A stretch of DNA of 64,000 bases from positions 682,001-746,000 of the forward strand of contig NZ_PCPZ01000001.1 in the NCBI RefSeq assembly GCF_002979865.1, read 5' to 3'. The position numbers were made by a program, and so were the translations under genes. The stretch is from Arthrobacter sp. MYb214. Lineage in GTDB: Bacteria; Actinomycetota; Actinomycetes; Actinomycetales; Micrococcaceae. The notes under the pieces are model-generated. The model was not told the origin of the DNA, did no database searches, and saw only the letters and a list, made by a program, of their open reading frames with translations. This document shows, in pieces, positions 51,163 to 61,223 of this stretch. Position 1 is the stretch's first letter. Every line of letters starts with the position of its first letter.

Positions 51163-51196
51163 ACCATACCTTGCGTAGCAAGACTTGCATAGCAAG
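51163..51196 (-). promoter_or_regulatory. padR promoter with two palindromic operators
   Basis: CTTGCGTAGCAAG (51170-51182) and CTTGCATAGCAAG (51184-51196) are 13-bp palindromes with 5-bp arms, 14 bp apart. On the minus strand TATGGT (51168-51163) follows directly. The operators cover the spacer and -35 region, as expected for repression by PadR. Confidence 0.8.
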
Positions 51197-51294
51197 ATCT
51201 AGTCTTATTTCCCTCGATGAGAGTAATTTCTGCCTAAACGCATAGTGCGCATGCATTGGCCGATGCGAAGGGCAACTACGCTCGAACGCAGAAA

Positions 51295-51342
51295 AGCGCC
51301 CTTCCTGGAATCCATTTTCATTTGGATTCCAGGAAGGGCGCT
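51295..51342 (-). terminator. Terminator of ctaB
   Basis: A perfect 20-bp stem (51295-51314 with 51323-51342), 8-base loop, ending in TTTTC on the minus strand, 28 bp after the ctaB stop. Confidence 0.93.
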
Positions 51343-51369
51343 AACCGACGCTCAGCTGCGGCGTTGAAC

Positions 51370-52347
51370 CTAGCCGAACAGCGGGCTACCCACGAACGGG
51401 TCAATGGCCAAGGCCAGGAATACGATCGACAAGTAGGTAATGGAGATATGGAAGACCTTCATGGCCTTGCGGTTGATCTCAGCCGGCTTATGGTCGCTCT
51501 GCGCTTCGCGGTAGAGCACGTGCGATTCGTAGACGAACCAGATGCCCGCGCCACCAGCGATTGCGGTGTAAACGATTCCTGCGCTACCCAGTGGGACCAG
51601 CAGCATCGAGCAAACGACAGTGGCCCAAGCGTAGAGCACAACCTGTACCGAAACGCGGCGAGCGTTGGCGATCGCGCCCAGCATAGGCACTGAAGCCGCG
51701 TTGTAGTCATCCGCATACTTCATGGACAGCGGCCAGTAATGCGGCGGGGTCCAGAGGAAGATCACCAGGAACAGGATGATCGCTGGCCATTCAATTGTGT
51801 TGGTCACTGCGGCCCAAGCGATCAGCACAGGCATGCAGCCGGCGATGCCACCCCAGACAATGTTCTGAGCGGTACGGCGCTTGAGGATCAAAGTGTAGAA
51901 CACGACGTAGAGGAGGATTGCAGCCAGGCCCAAGGCGGTCGTCAGCGGATTGGTGCCAACCCAGAGAACCACCAGGGAGGCTATGGCCAATACCCAAGAG
52001 AAGACCAGTGCTTCCCTCGGGGTGAGGTCCCCAGTGACTAAAGGGCGCCCCTTGGTACGCTTCATCAACTTATCCATATCGCGATCGATATAGCAGTTGA
52101 ATGCACCAGAAGCACCTGCGGCCATAGCTCCACCAACAAGGGTGGAGATCATGAGCCAGACGGAGGGGAAACCCCGTTCGGCAAAGATCATGGTCGGAAG
52201 GGTGCTCACTAGCAGCAACTCGATTACGCGAGGCTTCGTCAACGCCACGTAGGCATTGGCCTTGCGCTTCAGAAAATCGCCGGCATTTTCATCAGGCTGA
52301 CGCGATGCGCGGGGCACTGATGCTGCGGCGACACTTTGAGTCTTCAA
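51370..52347 (-). CDS. ctaB: Protoheme IX farnesyltransferase (haem O synthase)
   Basis: 325 aa UbiA-family prenyltransferase with about eight membrane segments. The two Asp-rich motifs are [19 protein letters not shown] and YADDYNAAS. It adds a farnesyl group to haem B to make haem O, the substrate of ctaA. The listed start is a TTG without a strong ribosome site; a GTG at codon 11 is an alternative. It is divergent from tkt. Confidence 0.94.
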   Translation of the reverse strand: MKTQSVAAASVPRASRQPDENAGDFLKRKANAYVALTKPRVIELLLVSTLPTMIFAERGFPSVWLMISTLVGGAMAAGASGAFNCYIDRDMDKLMKRTKGRPLVTGDLTPREALVFSWVLAIASLVVLWVGTNPLTTALGLAAILLYVVFYTLILKRRTAQNIVWGGIAGCMPVLIAWAAVTNTIEWPAIILFLVIFLWTPPHYWPLSMKYADDYNAASVPMLGAIANARRVSVQVVLYAWATVVCSMLLVPLGSAGIVYTAIAGGAGIWFVYESHVLYREAQSDHKPAEINRKAMKVFHISITYLSIVFLALAIDPFVGSPLFG

Positions 52348-53125
52348 TTAAACGCACTCAGTTCTTCACGGGTACAAGACAGACACTGTCATTCTACGCT
52401 GGATAGAAATTGATTGAAACTCCCCAGGAGAGGATCACAGTTGAAAAATGGTGATTTGGCTCAATTCAAGACGCTACAATCGCCTGCCCGGCGGCTAGCC
52501 ATGCACCTTTGCGGCCTCACGCTCCCATCGGATTCTGCTCCTCGAACCGATCTTCCGCAGGCAGCCCCCGCCCCAACCAGCGTTTCCCGCGAACCGTTGC
52601 AGCACGCCAAAGTCGACAAGCCGGGAGCCTTCGATGGAATAACCCCGCGCGGCGGGAGAACTCATCCAGTTCCAAATGCCCAACAGCATTTCGGCAGATT
52701 GCGCGCGGTCCCCCGGACCCTGCTCCCAAATGAACAAAGATGGCAACTGATGGCCGCTAGTGGAACAAATCTTGTTCTTTGTAGCGTTGGCTGGTTGCCG
52801 TGCACCGGCTGGCAGAAGTGCCCGGCCACCCATATCCCCCGGCTGCCACCTGCGCACGAATGCGCATAATGCCTGAGCAATTCGCTCACTCCATGGCATG
52901 AATAGCCGTATCAAGTCCACCTTCTGCGCAAACCGAATAATTCTGTGTCATCTTGCTAAATCCAACGCCCCAATACGCCTTTTCGCGATAGAGTTGACTC
53001 AGATTGCGCCGTCGCGACCTGCATCCCTCTGAATAAAGCACAGCCGGAGGAAGCAGGAGGCGACGGCGTATTGCGTGTCAGCGGGAGATATCTCCCGTCC
53101 AAGCCTGAATGGAAGGAACGCCGCT
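52348..53125. other. Intergenic region between ctaB and tkt
   Basis: About 780 bp between divergent genes. Open frames on both strands of up to 150 codons show no family resemblance and no good ribosome site. It should hold the ctaB and tkt promoters; TTGACT at about 52992 is a -35 candidate without a clear -10. Confidence 0.4.
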
Positions 53126-55240
53126 GTGGCGACTGAATCCTTAGTTGAAGAATTCTCACTGACCGAGTTGGACCGTAAGGCCATCGACACCACCCGTGTC
53201 CTGGCAGCCGACGCCGTCGAAAAGGTTGGCAATGGCCACCCCGGTACCGCAATGAGCTTGGCTCCGGCCGCCTACTTGATTTTCCAGAAGCACCTGCGCC
53301 ACGATCCGAAGGATCCGAACTGGATCGGCCGCGACCGTTTCGTGCTTTCCCCGGGCCACACCTCGCTGACCCTGTACCTGCAGCTGTTCCTCTCGGGCTA
53401 CGGCCTGGAGATGGAAGACATCGAAGCGCTGCGCACCTGGGGCGCCAAGACCCCGGGCCACCCGGAATTCGGCCACACCGCCGGCGTTGAGATCACCACC
53501 GGTCCGCTGGGCCAGGGCCTGGCTTCCGCCGTTGGTTTCGCCTACTCCCAGCGCCGCATGCGCGGCCTGCTGGATCCAGCTGCCGAGGCAGGGACCAGCC
53601 CGTTCGACCACACTGTCTACGTCATCGCTTCCGATGGCGACCTGCAGGAAGGCGTCACCTCCGAGGCCTCCTCGCTGGCCGGCCACCAGGAACTGGGCAA
53701 CCTCGTTGTGATCTACGATGACAACAAGATCTCCATCGAGAACGACACCGACATCGCCTTCACCGAAGACGTGCTGGGCCGCTACGAGTCCTACGGCTGG
53801 CACACCCAGCGCGTGGACTGGACCGTCACCGGAGAATACGTCGAGGACATGGCCGCACTCGATGCTGCTGTGCGCGCCGCGAAGGCCGAGACCACCCGCC
53901 CATCGATCATCAGCCTGCGCACCATCATCGGCTGGCCATCGCCGACCAAGCAGAACACCGGCGGCATCCACGGCTCGAAGCTGGGTACCGACGAAGTTGC
54001 TGGCCTGAAGACGATCCTGGGCTTCGACCCCGAGAAGAACTTCCAGATCGAGGACGATGTACTGGCTCACGCCCGCGAGGTCGTAACCCGCGGTGCGCAG
54101 CTGCACGCCTCGTGGAACGAGACCTTCGAGGCCTGGAAGTCAGCCAATCCGGAAGAAGCCGCCCTGCTTGAGCGCCTGCAGGCTGGCGAATTGCCAGAGG
54201 GCTGGACCGAGAAGATCCCGGCCTTCGAGCCAGGCTCCACCATGGCTACCCGCGCCGCGTCGGGCAAGGTCATCAACGCGATCGCCGATGAATTGCCAGA
54301 ACTCTGGGGCGGCTCTGCCGACCTCGCCGGTTCGAACAACACCACCATCGAGACCGCGAAGTCCTTCGCTCCAGAGCGCCGCTCCACCGATTCCTGGTCC
54401 GCCAGCCCGTACGGCCGCGTGCTGCACTTCGGCATCCGCGAGCACGCCGCCGCCTCGATCGTGAACGGCATCGTGCTCTCCAGCCCGACCCGTGCATTCT
54501 CCGGAACCTTCCTGATCTTCTCGGACTACCAGCGTCCGGCGATCCGCTTGGCCGCGCTGATGGGTGTCCCCTCGATCTTCGTGTGGACCCACGACTCCAT
54601 CGGCCTGGGCGAAGACGGCCCGACCCACCAGCCAGTGGAGCAGCTCGCTTCGCTGCGCATCATCCCCAACTTCGACGTCGTCCGCCCAGCGGATGCCAAC
54701 GAAGTCGCCTACGCATGGCGCGGCATCCTCGAGCTGACCGACACCCCGTCGGGCATCGTCCTCTCCCGCCAGAACCTGCCAATCTACGACCGCGCGGCCA
54801 CCGGCTTCCGCGGCGCCGAAGGCACGCTGAAGGGCGGCTACATCCTCGCCGAGGCTGTGCGCGATGGCGCGGAGACCACTCCGGATGTCATCTTGCTGGC
54901 CACCGGCTCCGAGGTCGAGCTGGCTATCGAGGCCCGCGAAGCCCTGGCTGCCAAGAACGTCGCGGCCCGCGTCGTTTCGCTGCCGTCGCTGGAATGGTTC
55001 GCCAAGCAGGACGCGGCCTACCGCGAAGAGGTCCTGCCGGCAGCCATCACCGCCCGCGTTTCGGTTGAAGCCGGCGTGGCCCAGGGCTGGCGCGAGCTGG
55101 TCGGCGCGCACGGCGAAGTCATTTCGCTGGATCACTTCGGCGCTTCCGCCGATTACAAGAAGCTGTACTCCGAGTTCGGCATCACCACCGAGGCTGTTGT
55201 AGCCGCTGCCGAAACCTCCATGCAGAACGCTGCCAAGTAA
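53126..55240 (+). CDS. tkt: Transketolase
   Basis: 704 aa thiamine-diphosphate enzyme moving two-carbon units between sugar phosphates. GNGHPGTAMSLAP (residues about 35-47) and the ThDP/Mg motif SDGDLQEGV...YDDNKISIEND are clear, as are GIREHAAASIVNG and the FSDYQRPAIRLAAL pyrimidine domain. The start is GTG at 53126, with GGAAGGAA eight bases upstream; an upstream ATG frame has no such site. First gene of the six-gene carbon operon. Confidence 0.97.
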   Translation: MATESLVEEFSLTELDRKAIDTTRVLAADAVEKVGNGHPGTAMSLAPAAYLIFQKHLRHDPKDPNWIGRDRFVLSPGHTSLTLYLQLFLSGYGLEMEDIEALRTWGAKTPGHPEFGHTAGVEITTGPLGQGLASAVGFAYSQRRMRGLLDPAAEAGTSPFDHTVYVIASDGDLQEGVTSEASSLAGHQELGNLVVIYDDNKISIENDTDIAFTEDVLGRYESYGWHTQRVDWTVTGEYVEDMAALDAAVRAAKAETTRPSIISLRTIIGWPSPTKQNTGGIHGSKLGTDEVAGLKTILGFDPEKNFQIEDDVLAHAREVVTRGAQLHASWNETFEAWKSANPEEAALLERLQAGELPEGWTEKIPAFEPGSTMATRAASGKVINAIADELPELWGGSADLAGSNNTTIETAKSFAPERRSTDSWSASPYGRVLHFGIREHAAASIVNGIVLSSPTRAFSGTFLIFSDYQRPAIRLAALMGVPSIFVWTHDSIGLGEDGPTHQPVEQLASLRIIPNFDVVRPADANEVAYAWRGILELTDTPSGIVLSRQNLPIYDRAATGFRGAEGTLKGGYILAEAVRDGAETTPDVILLATGSEVELAIEAREALAAKNVAARVVSLPSLEWFAKQDAAYREEVLPAAITARVSVEAGVAQGWRELVGAHGEVISLDHFGASADYKKLYSEFGITTEAVVAAAETSMQNAAK

Positions 55241-55258
55241 GGAACCGAAGTAAAGATT

Positions 55259-56362
55259 ATGAGCAACCCGAATACCCAGGCCCTGTCCGATGCCGGCGTC
55301 TCCATCTGGCTGGACGACCTTTCGCGTGAACGGCTGACCAGCGGCTCGCTGGCCAAGCTGATCGAAGAGAAGAACGTGGTCGGCGTGACCACCAACCCGG
55401 CAATCTTCGCGGCATCGCTGTCCAAGGCAGAGGTGTACGGCGAGGCCATCGCCGAGCAGAAGCACCGCTCGGTGGAAGACGCGATCACCGAGATCACCAG
55501 CGACGACGTGGCAGCTGCCTGCGATCTGTTCAAGGGCGTCTACGAGTCCTCCCAGGGCTTCGACGGCCGCGTGTCCATCGAGGTCGATCCCCGCCTGGCT
55601 CACGAGACCGCACCGACCATCGCCCAGGCCAAGGCCCTGTACGAGCGCGTGAACCGCGAGAACGTGCTGATCAAGATCCCGGCAACCGTCGAGGGCCTGG
55701 AAGCCATCACCGAAACCATTGCCGCCGGCATTTCGGTGAACGTCACCTTGATCTTCTCGCTGGAACGCTACCGCGAGGTCATCAACGCCTACCTGCTGGG
55801 CCTGGAGAAGGCCCACGCTGCCGGCGTGGACCTGTCCAAGATCCACTCGGTCGCTTCCTTCTTCGTTTCCCGCGTGGATTCGGAAATCGACAAGCGCCTG
55901 GACGCCATCGGCACCGATGCCGCGGCCGCCGTGCGCGGCCAGGCCGGCGTGGCCAATGCCCGCCTGGCCTACCAGGTCTTCGAAGAGTCCTTCGCTTCGG
56001 CACGCTACGAGGTGCTGGCAGCTGCCGGCGCCAACGTCCAGCGTCCGCTGTGGGCTTCGACCGGCGTGAAGGATCCTGCCTACCCGTCGACCCTGTACGT
56101 GACCGAACTGGTCGCGCCTCAGACCGTGAACACCATGCCGGAGAAGACCCTGGACGCCACCGCGGCTGAAGCCGAGGTGCGCGGCAACGCGATCGCCGGC
56201 GGCTACGATGCGGCCAACCGCGTGCTGGACAAGCTCGCTGCACTGGGCATCGACTACAACGAGGTCGTGGACCTGCTCGAGGTCGAAGGCGTTCAGAAGT
56301 TCGACGTCGCATGGAACGAGCTGCTTGAGGACATGGCTGTGGCATTGAAGGGAGCCAAGTAG
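55259..56362 (+). CDS. tal: Transaldolase
   Basis: 367 aa of the longer actinobacterial type. The Schiff-base lysine is in [16 protein letters not shown], with [12 protein letters not shown] near the start and [16 protein letters not shown] downstream. It exchanges three-carbon units between sugar phosphates. It follows tkt by 18 bp and runs directly into pgi (no gap). Confidence 0.97.
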   Translation: MSNPNTQALSDAGVSIWLDDLSRERLTSGSLAKLIEEKNVVGVTTNPAIFAASLSKAEVYGEAIAEQKHRSVEDAITEITSDDVAAACDLFKGVYESSQGFDGRVSIEVDPRLAHETAPTIAQAKALYERVNRENVLIKIPATVEGLEAITETIAAGISVNVTLIFSLERYREVINAYLLGLEKAHAAGVDLSKIHSVASFFVSRVDSEIDKRLDAIGTDAAAAVRGQAGVANARLAYQVFEESFASARYEVLAAAGANVQRPLWASTGVKDPAYPSTLYVTELVAPQTVNTMPEKTLDATAAEAEVRGNAIAGGYDAANRVLDKLAALGIDYNEVVDLLEVEGVQKFDVAWNELLEDMAVALKGAK

Positions 56363-57937
56363 ATGGAGCTTGGTCTGGTAACCTCCGGCGAGGCCCTGGC
56401 CTCCGTCGATGCGTTGCTCCCGAAGCTGATCGAAGCGAAGATCGGCAGCCGCATCGCCGCCCAGGACCCGACCATTTGGGGTCCTGAGGCAGAAGCTGAA
56501 TCGGCCATCCGCCTCGGTTGGGTCAACCCCTTCGAGGCAGCTGGAAAACTGATCCCGCAGATCCTGGATCTGCGCGATGAGCTGCAAGAAGAGGGCCTGA
56601 CCCGCATCGTGCTGTGCGGCATGGGCGGCTCCTCGCTGGCTCCTGAGGTCATCACCGCCCATGACGAGGTGGAACTGGTCATCTGCGACACCACCGATCC
56701 GTCGATGGTCAAGCAGATCGTGGAAACCGACCTGCAGCGCACCGTCGTGGTGGTTGCTTCCAAGTCGGGTTCCACCGTGGAAACCGATTCGCAGCGCCGT
56801 GCGTTCACCGCAGCTTTCCAGGCTGCCGGCATTGATCCGGCGACCCGCTTGGTGCTGGTCACCGATCCGGGCTCGCCCATGGATAATCCTGATGGCGTGC
56901 GCGCGGTATTCACTGCGGATCCGAATGTCGGCGGGCGCTACTCGGCGCTGACCGCTTTCGGCCTGGTCCCTTCGGGCCTGGCCGGCGCGGACATCGAAGC
57001 CCTGGTTGAAGAATCCGGGCTGATCAACGATGTGCTGGCTCTGGACGACGAGGACAACCTCGCGCTGCACCTGGGTGCCGCCATGGCTACCGCGGGCCGC
57101 GACAAGCTGCTGATTGCCTGTGTGGGCGATGCCCTGCCGGGCTTCGGCGATTGGGCCGAGCAGCTGATCGCCGAGTCCACCGGCAAGGAAGGCAAGGGCG
57201 TGCTGCCTGTTGCCGCGCATGTGGATGCACCGGAGCTGGCGAACCCGGCTCAGGACGTGCTGCCGCTGTTCGTCTACGACGCGCTGCCTGAGGATTTCGA
57301 CGAGGACGCCACCGCCGTGCACTTCAGTGCACCGCTGGGCACCGCCTTCATGATCTTCGAGTACGCCACCGCCGTGGCCGGCTACCTGCTGGGCATCAGC
57401 CCCTTCGACCAGCCTGATGTCGAGGCCGCGAAGATCGCCGCCCGTTCCATGCTCGATGCTCCGGCGCAGAGCGCTCCGGATGCAGTGGACGGACCAGTTG
57501 AGCTCTACGGCACCGGGGCCAAGACCTTGGAGGCGGCTGTGGAGCAGCTCGCCGCGCAGCTTCCGGCAGACGGCTACCTTGCCATCCAGGCATACCTGAA
57601 CCGCAATGCGGACCAGGAGCTTGCCGCGCTGCGCGATCTGCTCGCCAAGAAGACCGGCCGTCCAGTCACCTTCGGCTGGGGTCCGCGCTTCTTGCACTCC
57701 ACCGGCCAGTACCACAAGGGCGGCCCGGCACAGGGCGTGTTCTTGCAGGTCACCGCGGATCACAAGGAAGACCTTGGGATCCCGGAGCGTCCGTACTCCT
57801 TCGGCGGCCTGATCACCGCCCAGGCGATCGGCGATGGCGCAGTACTGGCTGACGCCGAACATAACCGCCCAGTGCTGCGCGTGAACCTCACGGACCGCGC
57901 CGCCGGAATCGCTGCCCTGCTAGAGGCAGCGAAGTAA
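56363..57937 (+). CDS. pgi: Glucose-6-phosphate isomerase
   Basis: 524 aa SIS-fold isomerase linking glycolysis and the pentose-phosphate path. CGMGGSSLAPEV, ASKSGSTVET (phosphate loop), LGAAMATAGRDKL and FLHSTGQYHKGGP are present. This is the type found fused to or next to tal in actinobacteria. Its ATG follows the tal stop with no space. Confidence 0.94.
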   Translation: MELGLVTSGEALASVDALLPKLIEAKIGSRIAAQDPTIWGPEAEAESAIRLGWVNPFEAAGKLIPQILDLRDELQEEGLTRIVLCGMGGSSLAPEVITAHDEVELVICDTTDPSMVKQIVETDLQRTVVVVASKSGSTVETDSQRRAFTAAFQAAGIDPATRLVLVTDPGSPMDNPDGVRAVFTADPNVGGRYSALTAFGLVPSGLAGADIEALVEESGLINDVLALDDEDNLALHLGAAMATAGRDKLLIACVGDALPGFGDWAEQLIAESTGKEGKGVLPVAAHVDAPELANPAQDVLPLFVYDALPEDFDEDATAVHFSAPLGTAFMIFEYATAVAGYLLGISPFDQPDVEAAKIAARSMLDAPAQSAPDAVDGPVELYGTGAKTLEAAVEQLAAQLPADGYLAIQAYLNRNADQELAALRDLLAKKTGRPVTFGWGPRFLHSTGQYHKGGPAQGVFLQVTADHKEDLGIPERPYSFGGLITAQAIGDGAVLADAEHNRPVLRVNLTDRAAGIAALLEAAK

Positions 57938-57943
57938 GGCACT

Positions 57944-59464
57944 ATGAGCAACCCACTACGCGACGCCCGCGACCGGCGGCTTAACCGCATTGCCGGTCCG
58001 GGCGCGCTGGTGTTCTTCGGAATCACCGGCGACCTTGCCCGCAAGAAACTCATGCCAGCGGTCTACGACCTGGCTAACCGCGGACTGCTTCCCCCGAATT
58101 TTGCGATTGTCGGCTTCGGCCGCCGCGACTGGACGGCACAGGACTTCGCCGACCAGGCCCGCGAATGGATCCTCGCCAGCGCCCGCACCCCCTTCAACGA
58201 AACCGTGTTCGCCCAGCTGGCCGCCGGCATGCGCTTCATCTCCGGCGCCTTCGACGATGATGGCGCCTACGAGAAGCTGGCCGCGACCCTGGACGAACTG
58301 GCCGAATCCCGGTCCACCGGGCGCAACCACGCCTTCTACCTCTCGATCCCGCCGAGCTGGTTCGAGGTTGTCTGCCAGAAGCTCTCCGAGCATAAGCTGG
58401 CCAAGGACAAGAACCCGGGCTGGGAACGCGTGGTCATCGAGAAGCCCTTCGGCCACGACCTGCAAAGCGCCCGCGAACTGAACGAGATCGTGGAGTCCGT
58501 GTTCCCGCCGGACGCGGTGTTCCGCATCGACCACTATCTGGGCAAGGAAACCGTGCAGAACCTGCTGGCTCTGCGTTTCGGCAACCAGATGTTCGAGCCG
58601 CTGTGGAACAACAAGTACGTGGACCACGTGCAGATCACCATGGCCGAGGACATCGGCATTGGCGGCCGCGCCAGCTACTACGACGGTGTGGGCGCCGCCC
58701 GCGACGTCATCCAGAACCACCTGCTCCAGCTGCTGGCGCTGACCGCCATGGAGGAACCCATTTCCTTCGACGCGGACCACCTGCGCAGCGAAAAGGAGAA
58801 GGTGCTCACCGCCGTCCAGCTGCCCGAGGACCTGGGCGCGGCCAGTGCCCGCGGCCAGTACACCTCTGGCTGGCAGGGCGCCGAGGAGGTCGTCGGCTTC
58901 CTCGACGAGGAGGGCTTCAACCCGAAGTCCAAAACCGAGACCTACGCGGCGGTGCGCCTGAACATCAATACCCGCCGCTGGTCCGGGGTGCCGTTCTACC
59001 TGCGTGCCGGCAAGCGCCTGGGCCGGCGCGTCACCGAAATCGCGGTGGTCTTCAAGAAGGCGCCGAACCTGCTGTTCACCGACCACAAGGACGACGAATT
59101 CGGCCAGAACGCGTTCGTGATCCGCGTGCAGCCCGACGAAGGCGCGACCATCCGCTTCTCCTCCAAGGTGCCCGGCACCCAGATGGAGATCCGCGATGTG
59201 ACCATGGACTTCGGCTACGGCAACGCCTTCACCGAATCCTCGCCCGAGGCCTACGAGCGGCTGATCCTCGATGTGCTGCTCGGTGAGCCGCCGCTGTTCC
59301 CGCGCCATGAGGAAGTCGAGCAGTCCTGGCGCATCCTGGATCCTTTCGAGGAGTTCTGGGCCTCGCAGCCCACCCAGCCCGATCCCTACGCTCCGGGCTC
59401 CTGGGGACCCGAAAGCAGCGATGAGCTGATGGCCAAGGATGGAAGGACCTGGAGACGACCATGA
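57944..59464 (+). CDS. zwf: Glucose-6-phosphate 1-dehydrogenase
   Basis: 506 aa. NADP-binding motif FFGITGDLARKKLMPAVYDL, the substrate site RIDHYLGKETVQN with catalytic His, and EKPFGHDL are complete. It makes 6-phosphogluconolactone and NADPH. It starts six bases after pgi and overlaps opcA by four bases (ATGA). Confidence 0.97.
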   Translation: MSNPLRDARDRRLNRIAGPGALVFFGITGDLARKKLMPAVYDLANRGLLPPNFAIVGFGRRDWTAQDFADQAREWILASARTPFNETVFAQLAAGMRFISGAFDDDGAYEKLAATLDELAESRSTGRNHAFYLSIPPSWFEVVCQKLSEHKLAKDKNPGWERVVIEKPFGHDLQSARELNEIVESVFPPDAVFRIDHYLGKETVQNLLALRFGNQMFEPLWNNKYVDHVQITMAEDIGIGGRASYYDGVGAARDVIQNHLLQLLALTAMEEPISFDADHLRSEKEKVLTAVQLPEDLGAASARGQYTSGWQGAEEVVGFLDEEGFNPKSKTETYAAVRLNINTRRWSGVPFYLRAGKRLGRRVTEIAVVFKKAPNLLFTDHKDDEFGQNAFVIRVQPDEGATIRFSSKVPGTQMEIRDVTMDFGYGNAFTESSPEAYERLILDVLLGEPPLFPRHEEVEQSWRILDPFEEFWASQPTQPDPYAPGSWGPESSDELMAKDGRTWRRP

Positions 59465-60402
59465 TGATCGATCTTCCCAACACCACCACCTCCAAGGTGG
59501 CCAAGAAGCTGATCTCCTCGCGCCGCACCCACGGCGTGGTAGCGCTCTCCCGCGTGATGACCCTGGTGGTCATCACCCGCGAGGGGTTCGCCGAGAACGC
59601 GATCGAGGCGGCCAACCTGGCCAGCCGCGAGCACCCCTGCCGGATCATCGTGGTGGTCCGCGGCAACAAGTCCGAGGCCAACCGACTGGACGTGCAAATC
59701 CGCGTGGGCGGGGACGCCGGCGCCTCCGAGGTGATCGTGATGCGCACCTACGGCCCGGATGTCGTGGCCGACGAGGCGCTGATCTCCGCACTGCTGCTGC
59801 CCGATGCGCCGATCGTGGCCTGGTGGCCGCATGGCGTGCCGCAGGATCCGGCCGGCACCGCGCTGGGCAAGCTGGCGCACCGCCGCATCACCGATTCGGC
59901 GGAAACCGAAGACCCCACCGCCGCGCTGTTCAGCCGCATCGAGACCTACCAGGCCGGCGACACCGACCTCGCCTGGACGCGGCTGACCCTGTGGCGTGCC
60001 CAGCTGGCGAGCATCATCGACCTGATCGGCACCGAGGGGCTCTCGGGCATCACCGTGAAGGGCTCGGATAATTCCCCGTCCACCACCTTGCTGGCCGCCT
60101 GGCTGACCCTGTGCCTGGACGTCCCGGTGACCATCGCCGCGGACAAGTCCAATGGCGGGCTCTCCAGCGTCCGGCTGGCACGCGAAGCCGGCGACGTGGA
60201 GCTTTCGCGCCCTTCCGGCGCGGTAGCCCACCTTTACCTGCCCGGATCGGCCCCGCAACGCATCTCCCTGCCACGGCGTTCGGTGGCCGAATGCCTGGCC
60301 GAAGAGATGCGCCGCCTGGACGCCGATGACGTCTTCGGCGAGGTCATCACCAAGGGCCTGAACCTGACCAACCTGAGGAGCATCAGATCCAGTGATCGCT
60401 AG
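59461..60402 (+). CDS. opcA: Glucose-6-phosphate dehydrogenase assembly protein OpcA
   Basis: 313 aa. It contains the OpcA-family blocks LSRVMTLVVITREGF, SREHPCRIIVVVRG, LLLPDAPIVAWWPHGVP and TDLAWTRLTLWRAQLA. OpcA assists assembly and redox activation of G6PDH in cyanobacteria and actinobacteria. It sits between zwf and pgl and overlaps both. Confidence 0.95.
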   Translation: MMIDLPNTTTSKVAKKLISSRRTHGVVALSRVMTLVVITREGFAENAIEAANLASREHPCRIIVVVRGNKSEANRLDVQIRVGGDAGASEVIVMRTYGPDVVADEALISALLLPDAPIVAWWPHGVPQDPAGTALGKLAHRRITDSAETEDPTAALFSRIETYQAGDTDLAWTRLTLWRAQLASIIDLIGTEGLSGITVKGSDNSPSTTLLAAWLTLCLDVPVTIAADKSNGGLSSVRLAREAGDVELSRPSGAVAHLYLPGSAPQRISLPRRSVAECLAEEMRRLDADDVFGEVITKGLNLTNLRSIRSSDR

Positions 60403-61132
60403 GCAAATACTGATCCATGAGAACCCGGAAGCTACCGCCCACGCCATTGCGGCCCGGCTGATCACCGCGATCGCCGATGCACTGGCCGCCCGCGGAGTTG
60501 CCCACGTGGTGGTGACCGGCGGTTCGCTGGGCATCGCCGCCCTGGAAGCCGTCGCGGCCAACCCCGCCAAGGCCTCGGTCAACTGGTCGCAGGTGCACTT
60601 CTGGTGGGGCGACGAGCGCTTTGTCGCCACCGATTCAGCAGATCGCAACGTGCTGCAGGCCGCAGCCCTGTTCGACGCGCTGGATGAATTGGGCCTGGAC
60701 CGCGCCACCGTGCACGCCATGGGCGCCAGCGACAAGTACGAGTCCGCCGAGCAGGCCGCCGCGGCCTACGCCGAGGAACTGGCCGGGGAAGCCGAAGACA
60801 GCGCCTTGAACCCCGCGTTCGATGTGCTGATGCTGGGCATGGGCCCGGACTCGCATGTCGCCTCGCTCTTCCCGAACCACACCCGGTCCGATGAGCCAGG
60901 AGTCATCGCGGTCCACGACTCCCCCAAGCCGCCTGCGCACCGCGTCACGCTCACCATGGGCACCATCAACACCGCCAAGGAGGTCTGGCTGATCGTGGCC
61001 GGTGCCGACAAGGCGCCGGCGCTGGCCAAGGCCCAGCACGAGGTCAACGAGACTGCTGTCCCGGCCTCCGCCGTGCACGGCACCCAAGCGACCCGCTGGA
61101 TCATCGACCGCGCCGCGGCCACCTTGCTCTAG
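60392..61132 (+). CDS. pgl: 6-Phosphogluconolactonase
   Basis: 246 aa (DevB type). VTGGSLGIAALEAV, VHFWWGDERFVATDSADRN and LGMGPDSHVASLFP are the family hallmarks. It hydrolyses the zwf product to 6-phosphogluconate. The GTG at 60392 has GAGGAG 11 bases upstream and overlaps opcA by 11 bases. Last gene of the operon; a terminator follows. gnd is not nearby. Confidence 0.96.
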   Translation: MIARQILIHENPEATAHAIAARLITAIADALAARGVAHVVVTGGSLGIAALEAVAANPAKASVNWSQVHFWWGDERFVATDSADRNVLQAAALFDALDELGLDRATVHAMGASDKYESAEQAAAAYAEELAGEAEDSALNPAFDVLMLGMGPDSHVASLFPNHTRSDEPGVIAVHDSPKPPAHRVTLTMGTINTAKEVWLIVAGADKAPALAKAQHEVNETAVPASAVHGTQATRWIIDRAAATLL

Positions 61133-61145
61133 CCTGCACCGCATC

Positions 61146-61186
61146 GCCGGTGCCGCGATCCTGCACTCCAGGATCACGGCACCGGC
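61146..61186 (+). terminator. Terminator after pgl
   Basis: An 18-bp stem with one mismatch (61146-61163 with 61169-61186), loop CACTC, followed by CTTTGCTTT. It separates the pentose-phosphate operon from the oxidase gene. Confidence 0.88.
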
Positions 61187-61223
61187 CTTTGCTTTCCCCT
61201 CGCCACCTGCCCGAAAGGTTCCC

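Noticed and set aside
52495-52920. Open frames on both strands between ctaB and tkt
   Set aside because: No ribosome site or recognisable protein; they overlap one another on opposite strands.
54140-57862. A 1240-codon open frame on the minus strand
   Set aside because: It lies antisense to tkt, tal and pgi, whose products are certain. Long antisense frames are a by-product of high-GC codon use; its translation shows no recognisable protein.
57956-59308. A 450-codon antisense frame under zwf
   Set aside because: Antisense to a clear G6PDH gene, no ribosome site and no family.
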